Shown: positions 26,977-34,784 of the stretch, in pieces
Layout of the letters: the number at the start of each line of letters is the position of its first letter
Numbering within the stretch: position 1 is the stretch's first letter
Assembly (NCBI RefSeq): GCF_042682045.1
Contig: NZ_JBHUGS010000001.1
Span: forward strand, 434,001 to 498,000
Direction of reading: 5' to 3'
From: Sphingomonas_R arantia
GTDB taxonomy: Bacteria; Pseudomonadota; Alphaproteobacteria; Sphingomonadales; Sphingomonadaceae
DNA length: 64,000 nucleotides
Made by a program: the position numbers and the translations under genes
Notes under the pieces: model-generated
What the model was told of the DNA's origin: nothing
Database searches by the model: none
The model's input: the letters and a program-made list of their open reading frames with translations, nothing else

Positions 26977-27957
26977 TTACGCTGGGGTGCTTGGCTCCAG
27001 CGCCATCAGTACGCTCCGTAGCTCTTCCCCGGTCGCAATCACCCTAACCGGGTTCGCCTTCCATTGGCGCAACGTGCGCGCCATGCCGTTCAGGCCGAAC
27101 AGCACGGGAATGAAGAGGCTGCGGGCGGGGCGATCGAGGTCGAGGAGGCCGGTGGAGACGGCGGCGGCGTAGGCGGCGTAGCCGTAGCGGGCGGCGTGGG
27201 TCATGAGGCCGGCGGCGTCGGGTTCGACGATCACCTGCGCGAGTGGGGCGAGGTCGGTGGCGAGGCGGGTGCGGTCTTCGCGCGGGTGGGGGAGGTAGCG
27301 GATCGGCCAGGGGCTGGCGGCGGCGACCGAAGCCAGGCCGCGGACGAAGCGCGGGCGGGCGATGAGACGGTCCTCGACCAGCGGGGAGCCGATCAGCAGC
27401 AGTTCGGCGCGGTGTTCCGCCGGCGGGGGCGGGGGGAGGAGGCGCAGGTTGCGCGCGGCGAATCGGTCACGGACAAGTACGCGGCTGCGGTCGATCCGGC
27501 GGTGGAGGATGCCGCGGGGGTGGAAGCCCGCCGCCGCCTGCACCGCACCGCGCGCGGCGTACCAGAGCGGGTGGGTGAGATCGACATAGTGCGACAGGCC
27601 GTCCTCCCACAATTCGACATGTTCGATCGACGGGAGCGTGAGGAGAAAGCGTTCGAGCGGTTCGCCCTCGAGGAACAGGATGAGGTGGCGGATGCCGGCC
27701 TGTTCGATCAGTGCGCGGACATGGGGGTAGTAGGCGCGGTTGGCACGGCGGGCGGCGAGCAGGCCGGCGGGGGTGCGGCCGGGGAGCTGTTCGCGGCCGA
27801 GATCGAGCGTGCGGCCGGGGAAGGCGGCGTCGAGCGCGGCGCGCATCGCGGGATCGCGGAACAGCACGATGTCGGGCGCGGCGTCGTTGTCGAGCAGGAA
27901 GCGGAGGTGGAGCAGCGACCGCGGCAGTGCGGCGATCGGGCCGGTCCGATCAGCCAT
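26977..27957 (-). CDS. Putative sialyltransferase-like glycosyltransferase (EDG, HP and ST motifs)
   Basis: The 326-residue protein has the three landmarks reported for bacterial sialyl- and polysialyltransferases (GT52/GT38 types). These are VELWEDGLSHYVDL (Glu-Asp-Gly at residues 118-120), IRYLPHPREDRT (His-Pro at 224-225), and AVSTGLLDLD (Ser-Thr at 268-269). In those enzymes EDG supplies the general base and HP binds CMP. Other features are LILFLEGEPLERFLL before EDG and LLIGSPLVEDRLI at the start of the second Rossmann-like domain. Its ATG lies inside the last codons of the NeuA-HAD gene, so the donor synthase and this enzyme are translationally coupled, which strongly supports use of a CMP-nonulosonate donor. 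I infer the linkage role; sugar and linkage are unknown. The longer frame upstream is a shadow of neuA. Confidence 0.72.
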   Translation of the reverse strand: MADRTGPIAALPRSLLHLRFLLDNDAAPDIVLFRDPAMRAALDAAFPGRTLDLGREQLPGRTPAGLLAARRANRAYYPHVRALIEQAGIRHLILFLEGEPLERFLLTLPSIEHVELWEDGLSHYVDLTHPLWYAARGAVQAAAGFHPRGILHRRIDRSRVLVRDRFAARNLRLLPPPPPAEHRAELLLIGSPLVEDRLIARPRFVRGLASVAAASPWPIRYLPHPREDRTRLATDLAPLAQVIVEPDAAGLMTHAARYGYAAYAAAVSTGLLDLDRPARSLFIPVLFGLNGMARTLRQWKANPVRVIATGEELRSVLMALEPSTPA

Positions 27958-29122
27958 GATCGAGCAGCAGGTCGGCCAGCCGGCGGAGCGCTCCGCGGCC
28001 GCCGTCGGCATCGAGCACCACGTCGGCAATGCGCAGGACGGAAGGGTGCGCATCGCGCGGGGCGACCGCGCAGCCGACGAAGGTCATGCAGGCGATGTCG
28101 TTAATATCGTTGCCGACGTAGATCGTGCGGGCGGGGTCGTGGCCCTCCGCCTGGAGCCAGTCGCGGACCAGCGGGAGCTTGTCGTCGACGCCGTGATGAT
28201 AGGGCAGGCGCAGCTTGCGGCAGCGCGCGGCGACGACGGGGTTGGCTTCCTTCGACACGACCAGCATGGGCACGCCGGCGCGGCGGAGACGTTCGATCCC
28301 CATCCCGTCGCTGCGCGAACAGGCGACGGTTTCGCGGCCGTCCTGATCGGTGAAGACGCGGTCGTCGGTGAACACGCCGTCGAAATCCATGACGATCGCG
28401 GCGGGGGGCGTGGGGAGTGCGGCGGCGCTGCGATTGCGCGCCAGCCGGGCGATGCGGTCCTCCGCCATGCGAAAATCCTCCGGATCGTCGATCTCGAGCC
28501 GGCGTTCGGGCGGCGTTTCGAACAGCGCGGTCTGGCCGAAGAAGCGGTGGCGGGCGGCGAGGAACCCGGCGGTCCGCATGACGTAGACCGCGCCGGTTTC
28601 GAGATATTCGGGGTCGCGCTGCTGCCGCATCGGGCGGATCGCCTTGTCGTGATTGACGCCGACCGCGGCACCCGACGCGTCGTGCCGCCAGAGGAAATAG
28701 TGGAAGGCGGTGACCGCGACGGCGGTGTCGGCATTCGAGTCGCGCAATGCTGCAACCGTGCCGTCGATGTCGGCGGGCGCGGTGAGCGGCGAGGTGCATT
28801 GCAGGAAGACGGTGAGGTCGGGGCGGTAGCCTTCGGCGGCGGCGAGGTGGCCCAGGACGTGGAGCAGCGCGTCCTCCGACTTCGCGATGTCGCCGGCGAT
28901 CGCGGCGGGGCGGTCGACGACCTCGGCCCCGTGGGTGCGGGCGACAGCGGCGATCTCCGCGTCGTCGGTGGAGACGATGACGCGGGTGACCGATGACGCG
29001 GCGCGGGCCGCGGCGATGCTGTGCGCGATCAACGGGATACCGCCGAGCGGCAGGACATTCTTGCGCGGCAGGCCCTTCGATCCGCCGCGCGCCGGGATGA
29101 TCGCCAGAACGTCCATGGTCAT
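27950..29122 (-). CDS. neuA: CMP-nonulosonate synthetase fused to HAD (KdsC-like) phosphatase
   Basis: This 390-residue protein is a two-domain fusion. Residues 1-225 are an acylneuraminate cytidylyltransferase that activates a nonulosonate with CTP: IPARGGSKGLPRKNVLPLGG at the N-terminus binds CTP, and FLQCTSPLTAPADID, RQQRDPEYLETGAVYVMR and LEIDDPEDF follow in family order. Residues about 240-390 are a HAD phosphatase of the KdsC type: IVMDFDGVFTDD with the Asp-x-Asp nucleophile pair, LVVSKEANPVV and YVGNDINDIACM. Fusion of this phosphatase to the synthetase is known in some bacteria and in animal CMAS, and suggests a 9-phosphate intermediate or KDN-type route (inference). The ATG at 29122 has a GAGGGG site. 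It is first of a two-gene operon with the sialyltransferase-like gene. Confidence 0.93.
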   Translation of the reverse strand: MTMDVLAIIPARGGSKGLPRKNVLPLGGIPLIAHSIAAARAASSVTRVIVSTDDAEIAAVARTHGAEVVDRPAAIAGDIAKSEDALLHVLGHLAAAEGYRPDLTVFLQCTSPLTAPADIDGTVAALRDSNADTAVAVTAFHYFLWRHDASGAAVGVNHDKAIRPMRQQRDPEYLETGAVYVMRTAGFLAARHRFFGQTALFETPPERRLEIDDPEDFRMAEDRIARLARNRSAAALPTPPAAIVMDFDGVFTDDRVFTDQDGRETVACSRSDGMGIERLRRAGVPMLVVSKEANPVVAARCRKLRLPYHHGVDDKLPLVRDWLQAEGHDPARTIYVGNDINDIACMTFVGCAVAPRDAHPSVLRIADVVLDADGGRGALRRLADLLLDHG

Positions 29123-29219
29123 GCCGGCCCCTCGTCGCTGCGTGCGACGGGACCTAGACGGGGCGGACGCGCGCTGTCGAGCCCGACGATGGCGGGCGGC
29201 GCACCTGTACGGAAAATCA

Positions 29220-29247
29220 TTTGACCCGGTCGGTGCGCACCGTCAAA
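29220..29247. promoter_or_regulatory. Imperfect dyad upstream of export system 2, possible operator
   Basis: TTTGAC at 29220-29225 and GTCAAA at 29242-29247 flank the perfect palindrome GGTGCGCACC (29232-29241), with six extra bases in the left half. The element lies between the divergent neuA and wza-like genes and about 115 bases before the likely wza start. A dyad in a divergent promoter region could bind a dimeric regulator. No repeat of it was noticed elsewhere, so this is weak. Confidence 0.25.
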
Positions 29248-29361
29248 GCTCAAGCCCGGGGGGTGACACGGGGTGGACGACCTGCCGATGGCAGGCGGCG
29301 AAACCCCTGGTCGATCCACTTGGCGGAACGTGCCCGTCCGGGAAATCCCGGGGCTCGACGA

Positions 29362-30111
29362 TTGGCAAAGGGGGTCCGCATTTCCAGTATCCGTCTCCGA
29401 TCGCGCCGCTGCGCCGCATCCGGGCTGGCCCTGCTGCTGGCGGGGTGCGCCACGCATAATGCGATCGAGGAAGGCACCGCCACCGCGGTGACGCCGATCA
29501 CGACGCTGCCCGTGCCGGACGCGCGGACGCTCGCGATCCCGCTGGAAAAGGCCTATTATATCGGGCCGCACGACAAGCTGGACGTGTCGGTCTACCAGTT
29601 GCCCGACGCCACCCGCACGGTGGAGGTCGATACGGCGGGACAGGTGAACCTGCCGTTCGCCGGGACCGTGCAGGCGGCGGGCCGCACCGCGACCGAGGTG
29701 CGCGACGACATCGCCGCACGGCTGGGCCAGCGATATCTGCAGAACCCGCAGGTGACCGTGGCGGTCAGCCTGGTCGCCAGCCAGCGGATCACGGTCGAGG
29801 GCGCGGTGACGCAGCCCGGGCTGTTCCCGGTCACCGGGCAGCTGACGCTGCTCCAGGCGATCGCGCTGGCGAGCGGCACCAACACGGTGGCGAACGAGCA
29901 TGTCGTCGCGATCTTCCGCACCGTGAAGGGGCAGCGGATGGCCGCCGTGTTCGACCTGGAGAAGATCCGCCAGGGCGAGCTGGTCGATCCGACGATCTAC
30001 GGCAACGACATCGTCGTGGTCGAACGGTCGCGCGGCAAGGTGATCCTGCGCGACGTCGTCAGCGTGCTGCCCGTGCTGGGCGTGTTCCGGACCATCGACT
30101 ATGCCTTCTGA
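29362..30111 (+). CDS. Wza-like polysaccharide export lipoprotein, system 2
   Basis: The protein is a second OPX lipoprotein of about 249 residues. SGLALLLAGC is a lipoprotein signal with the lipid-bearing Cys near residue 29. The Poly_export domain (YYIGPHDKLDVSVYQLPDA to LGQRYLQNPQVTVAV) and a SLBB-like domain (QRITVEGAVTQPGLFPVTGQ to DIVVVERSRGK) follow, and the tail is PVLGVFRTIDY. The start is unclear. The TTG at 29362 puts the signal near the N-terminus; an ATT at 29380 has the best ribosome site (AAAGGGGG) but would be a rare start codon; a TTG at 29221 would add about 47 unsupported residues. It precedes the wzc-like gene by 54 bases. Unlike system 1 there is no barrel gene beside it. 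Confidence 0.9.
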   Translation: MAKGVRISSIRLRSRRCAASGLALLLAGCATHNAIEEGTATAVTPITTLPVPDARTLAIPLEKAYYIGPHDKLDVSVYQLPDATRTVEVDTAGQVNLPFAGTVQAAGRTATEVRDDIAARLGQRYLQNPQVTVAVSLVASQRITVEGAVTQPGLFPVTGQLTLLQAIALASGTNTVANEHVVAIFRTVKGQRMAAVFDLEKIRQGELVDPTIYGNDIVVVERSRGKVILRDVVSVLPVLGVFRTIDYAF

Positions 30112-30165
30112 TCGGCGCGCGCCGAGCGGTGTCGGCATCCGTTCGATCCAACATGGTGTGACGTC

Positions 30166-32427
30166 ATGAACGAGCAGCCACGCCCCCCCGTCTACCGGCC
30201 CGGCGACGATGCGGCGATGCCCGCGGGCGACGCGTGGGTCGGCAGCGCATTGGGCGGTGGCGGAACCGGGCGCCCGGGCGGGCCGGACGGCGACGGCGGC
30301 AGCGACCTGTTGCGCGGATATGTCGCGGCGCTGCGCAAGCGCCGGTTGCTGATCCTGGGCATCACGGCGGCGGCGGTGGCGCTCGCGCTGGTGCTGACGC
30401 TGTTGTCGGGCCGCGTCTACGTGGCGCAGGCGACGTTCGAGGTGCAGCGCGAGGCGTTGCGCGTGCTGGACCGCGACGAGGCGTCGGTCGAAAACGACCC
30501 GGCATCGAGCGAAGAGCTGTTCATGCAGACGCAGTTCGCGCTGCTGAAGAGCCGGTCGCTGGCCGAGGGGCTGGTCCGCCGGCTGCGGCTCGACACGCGT
30601 CCCGATTTCGGGATCGCCGAGGCGATGCCGGCGGCGAGCGGGGCCGGCACGATCCCGCCCGCAGCGCTGGCCCGGCTGCGGTTCGACGCGGCGGTGAACA
30701 AGGTGATGGGGCTGATTTCGGCGGCACCGCTCGGCACGTCGTCGGTCATCGAATTGCAGGCGGAAAGCGACAATCCGCAGCTTGCGGCGGCGATCGCCAA
30801 CGGTGCGGTCGACGAATTCACCGAAAGTTCGATGCAGCGTCGGTACGCGGCGTCCAACTATGCCCGCGGGTTCCTGGCGCGCCGGCTGAACGAGATCAAG
30901 CAGCGGCTGGAAGTGTCGGAACGCCAGCTGGTGCAATATGCTGAGCAGCAGCGGATCCTGCCGCTGTCGGATGCGCGCGTCGGCGTGACGGGCGCGTCCG
31001 GCGGCGGGCAGTCGCTCGATTCCGCGTCGCTCGGCACGCTGAACCAGGCGCTGAGCGAGGCGCGGTCGGCGCGGATCCTGGCGGAGGCGAATTACCGCCA
31101 GGCGGCGCGCGGCGGCGTCAACGCGATGCCGCAGGCCGAGAGCAATCCGGAACTGGTCGCGTTGCGCGGACAGCTGGCGCAGGCGCAGGCCGATTACGAC
31201 CAGCGACTGCCGACGTTCAAGCCGACATTCCCCGACATGGTGGCGCTGGCCGCGCGGATCAGCCGGTTGCGCGCGCAGATCGGGGCGGCCGACACGCAGT
31301 CGGTCGCCGGCACGCGCAACGCCTACACGCTGGCGCGCGACCAGGAAGTGGCGTTGCAGCGCGAGGTCGACGGGCTGAAGGGCACGGTGCTGCAACTGCA
31401 GAACCGGAGCATCCAGTACACCATCCTGCAGCGCGAGGTGGACACCAACCGCGCGCTGTATGACGCTCTGCTGCAACGCTACAAGGAGATCGGCGTTTCG
31501 GGCGGCAGCGGATCGAACAACGTGTCGGTCATCGACCGGGCGCGTGCGCCGGGGGCACCGGCGCGGCCGATCCTGTGGCTGAACCTGTTGCTGGCGCTGG
31601 TCGCCGGGCTGGGCCTGGGCGTCGCGATCGCACTGATCCTGGAATATCTGGACGACACGTTCAAGCAGCCGGACGATGTGGAGCGCAAGCTGCACCTGCC
31701 GCTGCTGGGCATGACGCCGAAGCTGGCGGATGGCGACACACCGGTCGCGGCGCTGACCGAGCGGCGGTCGACGCTGTCCGAATCCTACCAGTCGATCCGG
31801 ACGGCGATCGAACTGTCGAGCGCGAACGGCGTGCCGCAGATCCTGTGCGTCACCAGTTCGGGCATCTCGGAGGGCAAGTCGACGACCTCGATGGCGTTGG
31901 CCAAGAGCTTCGCCGATCAGGACAAGCGCGTCCTGCTGGTCGATTCGGACCTGCGCAAGCCGACCATCCACCGGATGCTGGGCCTGCCCAACACGGTCGG
32001 TTTCTCCAACGTGCTGGCCGGCGAAGTGCCGTTCGCAAGCGCGGTGCAGCATGTCGCGTCGCTGGGGATCGACGTGATCCCGTGCGGGCCGACGCCGCCC
32101 AACCCGGCGCTGCTGCTGACGACGGGCCTGCGCGCGCGGTTCGCGGACCTGCGCGGGGCCTACGACATCGTGCTGGTCGATGGGCCGCCGGTGATCGGGC
32201 TGGCCGACGCGCCGTTGCTGTGCGACGCCGCCGACGGCGCGGTGATGGTGGTGGAGGCCAATGTGCAGCGCCGCAACGCCGTGCGTGCCGCACTGCGCCG
32301 GCTCAGCCGGTCGCGCACCAACCTGCTGGGCGTCATCCTGACCAAGTTCGACCCGAAGAAGGCCGGGCATGGCGATACCGAAAGCTACATGACCTATTAC
32401 TACAAGTACGGCGCCGACCGGCCGTAA
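30166..32427 (+). CDS. Wzc-like polysaccharide co-polymerase and tyrosine autokinase, system 2
   Basis: The 753-residue inner-membrane protein has a Gly/Pro-rich cytoplasmic N-terminus, a first membrane helix near residue 65 (RLLILGITAAAVALALVLTL), a periplasmic Wzz domain with extended coiled coils to about 460, and a second helix (LWLNLLLALVAGLGLGVAIAL) preceded by APGAPARP. The kinase has Walker A SSGISEGKSTTS near 570, Walker A' LLVDSDLRKP, Walker B IVLVDGPP and a tyrosine tail with five Tyr in SYMTYYYKYG. It controls chain length and export together with the wza-like lipoprotein 54 bases upstream. It is uniformly GC-rich, unlike the system 1 kinase, and its sequence is quite different, so the two are not recent duplicates. 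Confidence 0.96.
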   Translation: MNEQPRPPVYRPGDDAAMPAGDAWVGSALGGGGTGRPGGPDGDGGSDLLRGYVAALRKRRLLILGITAAAVALALVLTLLSGRVYVAQATFEVQREALRVLDRDEASVENDPASSEELFMQTQFALLKSRSLAEGLVRRLRLDTRPDFGIAEAMPAASGAGTIPPAALARLRFDAAVNKVMGLISAAPLGTSSVIELQAESDNPQLAAAIANGAVDEFTESSMQRRYAASNYARGFLARRLNEIKQRLEVSERQLVQYAEQQRILPLSDARVGVTGASGGGQSLDSASLGTLNQALSEARSARILAEANYRQAARGGVNAMPQAESNPELVALRGQLAQAQADYDQRLPTFKPTFPDMVALAARISRLRAQIGAADTQSVAGTRNAYTLARDQEVALQREVDGLKGTVLQLQNRSIQYTILQREVDTNRALYDALLQRYKEIGVSGGSGSNNVSVIDRARAPGAPARPILWLNLLLALVAGLGLGVAIALILEYLDDTFKQPDDVERKLHLPLLGMTPKLADGDTPVAALTERRSTLSESYQSIRTAIELSSANGVPQILCVTSSGISEGKSTTSMALAKSFADQDKRVLLVDSDLRKPTIHRMLGLPNTVGFSNVLAGEVPFASAVQHVASLGIDVIPCGPTPPNPALLLTTGLRARFADLRGAYDIVLVDGPPVIGLADAPLLCDAADGAVMVVEANVQRRNAVRAALRRLSRSRTNLLGVILTKFDPKKAGHGDTESYMTYYYKYGADRP

Positions 32428-32439
32428 CGGACGGGTGGG

Positions 32440-33552
32440 TCAGCCGTCCGCGTCGTCGCGGAACGGCGTGTCGGCGAGCAGTGCTACGTAGAGCGCCAGG
32501 ATGCGGGCGTTCATCCGTTCGGCGGTGAAGCGGTCGCGGAACAGCGCCTGCGCCGTTGGGCCGAGCCGGCGGAGCGTTGCGCGGTCGAGGCCGGCGAGGC
32601 GGTCGGTCAGCGCATCAACGTCGCCGGGCGGAACGAGGTAGCCCGAGACGCCGTCGCGGACGAGCTCGGGCAGGCCGTCGACCGCGCTGGCGATGACCGG
32701 GCGGCCCTGGCGCATCGCCTCGGCTGCGGCGAGGCCGAACCCCTCCCACAAGGATGGCACGACGACCGCATCGACGGCGGCGATGAAGCCGGGAACTGCT
32801 TCGCGTGCCTGCCAGCCATGATGGGTGATGTTGGGAAGCGGCGGGAGCGCGGCGTCGCCCGACACGACTGCGGCACCGACGCAGTGCAGGTGGATCGGGC
32901 GTCCGGACAGCCGGCGCATCGCGGCGTGGAGGACGGCGAACCCCTTTTGCGTATCGAGCCGGCCGATGAACAGCAGGTTGAGGCAGGCCGGGTCCATCAG
33001 CGCCGACCGGTCGGGCACGGGGCCGGGATCGGCGCGGACGCCGTTGTGGATCGTGACGAGCCGATCGGCGCGCAGGCCGCGGGCGAGCGCGTCGCGGCGT
33101 TCGGCGTGCGAGATGCAGATGATGGCGTCGCTGGCCGGGGTCAGCAACCGTTCGATCCGGGCGTAGGCGGCGCGTTTCCAGGCGGCGACGCGCATGTTGA
33201 ACGACCAGCCATGCGCGCAATAGACGATCTTGGACCGCGGTGCGGGCAGCGGCATCGACCGGACGGCCATGCCCGCGAAGCTGCTGTGTAGATGGACGAT
33301 GTCGGGCCGCTCACGCAGGATCGCCAGCCGCGCGGCGCGGGCGAAGCGGAGCAGATCGCGCGGGGAGCGGCGCGACGAGGGGAAGGTGCGGAAGATGCCG
33401 GGCGGCGCATCCGGGAAATAGGCGCGCTGGTCCGCCGCGGCCAGCATGACGACATTGTCGGCCCCGAGCGCCGCGACCTGTGCGGGCACGACCTCGGTCA
33501 GATAGGCCCCGACGCCGCCCTGGAGAATCTGTGCGACGTGCAGGATCTTCAT
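32440..33552 (-). CDS. Family 4 glycosyltransferase
   Basis: The 370-residue GT-B enzyme begins MKILHVAQILQGGVGAYLTE, a typical acceptor-domain start. DIVHLHSSFAGMAVRS and VYCAHGWSFNM are in the first domain. IHNGVRADPGPVP, LLFIGRLDTQKGFAVLHAA and VVPSLWEGFGLAAAEAMRQG with its E-x7-E pair form the donor site, and GVSGYLVPPGD ends the motif set. It ends 13 bases from the end of the convergent wzc-like gene and is the last of a minus-strand series with the ligase-like and TPR-like genes upstream. A longer in-frame reading to 34077 is a shadow of the next gene. Sugar specificity is unknown. Confidence 0.93.
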   Translation of the reverse strand: MKILHVAQILQGGVGAYLTEVVPAQVAALGADNVVMLAAADQRAYFPDAPPGIFRTFPSSRRSPRDLLRFARAARLAILRERPDIVHLHSSFAGMAVRSMPLPAPRSKIVYCAHGWSFNMRVAAWKRAAYARIERLLTPASDAIICISHAERRDALARGLRADRLVTIHNGVRADPGPVPDRSALMDPACLNLLFIGRLDTQKGFAVLHAAMRRLSGRPIHLHCVGAAVVSGDAALPPLPNITHHGWQAREAVPGFIAAVDAVVVPSLWEGFGLAAAEAMRQGRPVIASAVDGLPELVRDGVSGYLVPPGDVDALTDRLAGLDRATLRRLGPTAQALFRDRFTAERMNARILALYVALLADTPFRDDADG

Positions 33553-33572
33553 GGACGCGACCCTAACCGGGT

Positions 33573-34784
33573 TCAGCGCGCGGGCGCCACCCGGAACGCG
33601 TCGAACGTTGCCTGTGCGCCGTCGCTGCTGGCGCTGCCGGCGAGGATCGCGAGCGTCTGGCTGGGGCAGGCGGGCGGGATGGCGAACATGGCCTGCTGGC
33701 GGGACGCGTTTGGATCGACGGCGGCGCGGGGGCGGAGCGGGACCGCAGCGCCGCGGCCGGTGCAGCGCAGTTCGATGGCGAAATCGGACGGTTCGCCGCG
33801 AACGATGCGGCCCGTGAACGAGAGGGTGTAGCGGCCGGGGCGGAGCGCGAGCAACTGGGTGAGTGCGGGGCGGGCGTCGGCACCGAACGCTTCGATCGTG
33901 AGCGCCGGGTCTGCGCCGTCCGGGGCCTGCGGCGTGAACGACAGGGTCGCCTGGCTGCGCGGCGGGACCTGCCAGCCGAACGGGGCGGATACGGGCGGGC
34001 CGGCGGCGAGCCGGTCGAAACCGCCGTCGACGATGGCGGTGCGCGGATCGCCGGCCGCCGGATCGACGGCGCGCCACTGCGTCACCAGCGGATCGACCCG
34101 CCCGTCGGCCAGCATCGCGGTGGCGCCGGCGGCGGGGTCATAGCCGGCGGGCAGGGCATTTCGCGCGGCCAGCCGGCGCAGCAGATCGGCGAACCCGGCG
34201 CGGTCGGCGGGCGTGGTCGGGTCGGCACGCAGGAAGCCGGGCGCCCAGTCGGGGGCGAGCGCGATCCGGTCGGCGAGCGCGGCGCGACCGCCGTCCGTGG
34301 CGAGCAGGCGGATGAACCCCGCGGTGCCGGCGGCGCGGTCGCCGTTGGTGCGGAGCAGCGCGTCGGCCGCCCGGGCCGCGGTCGGCCAGTCGCGATCGAA
34401 GAGTGCGCGTTCGAGGACCCAGCGCTGGACCGCGGCATCGCGCCAGCCGGTTTGCGCGGCCAGCAACATGATGCGGTCGGCCACCGCACGGTCGCCGGCG
34501 GCGAAGGCGAGCGTGGATGCGACGTGGAGTGCGCGCGGGTCCTCCAGTCGCAGCGCCAGCGCTTCCGCCAGATAGGCCGCGGCGCGGGGATCGCCGGCGT
34601 GCAGCGCAGCCTCCGCCAGGCGTGTGGCGGCATGGGGGGTGGCGGACCAGATGCGGTGCGCGTCGCCGGGGTGGTCGGCGGCCATCATGCGGGTCGCGAA
34701 GGCGGTGCCGATGATCAGCCAGGCGATCGCCACCGCGACCACGCCGATCGCAACGCGGCTCACATGGCGCCAGGAGCGGGTCAT
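33573..34784 (-). CDS. Membrane-anchored repeat protein with C-terminal jelly-roll-like domain
   Basis: The 403-residue protein has one N-terminal membrane segment (VAIGVVAVAIAWLIIGTAFA), then an alanine-rich helical region (residues 40-200) with TPR-like spacing: AATRLAEAALHAGDPRAAAYL, DPRALHVASTLAFAAGDRAV. From about 250 a beta-rich domain (IVDGGFDRLAAGPPVSAPFGW, LRPGRYTLSFTGRI, FDAFRVA) resembles carbohydrate-binding jelly rolls. I do not recognise a named family. Its ATG overlaps the stop of the O-antigen-ligase-like gene as ATGA, so the two are made together; a periplasmic partner of that polymerase or ligase is the likeliest role (inference). The gene is followed 20 bases later by the GT4 gene. 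Confidence 0.75.
   Translation of the reverse strand: MTRSWRHVSRVAIGVVAVAIAWLIIGTAFATRMMAADHPGDAHRIWSATPHAATRLAEAALHAGDPRAAAYLAEALALRLEDPRALHVASTLAFAAGDRAVADRIMLLAAQTGWRDAAVQRWVLERALFDRDWPTAARAADALLRTNGDRAAGTAGFIRLLATDGGRAALADRIALAPDWAPGFLRADPTTPADRAGFADLLRRLAARNALPAGYDPAAGATAMLADGRVDPLVTQWRAVDPAAGDPRTAIVDGGFDRLAAGPPVSAPFGWQVPPRSQATLSFTPQAPDGADPALTIEAFGADARPALTQLLALRPGRYTLSFTGRIVRGEPSDFAIELRCTGRGAAVPLRPRAAVDPNASRQQAMFAIPPACPSQTLAILAGSASSDGAQATFDAFRVAPAR

Noticed and set aside
30112..30165. Possible tRNA-like CGTTCGATCC segment between wza and wzc of system 2
   Set aside because: Only 54 bases are available and no cloverleaf arms can be formed. No tRNA or rRNA gene was found anywhere in the window.
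29119..32370. Open frame of more than 1000 codons on the minus strand opposite the wza and wzc genes
   Set aside because: It is rich in Arg, Gln, His and Asp with no domain, and mirrors the GC-rich codons of well-recognised genes on the plus strand. Such antisense frames are common in this window.
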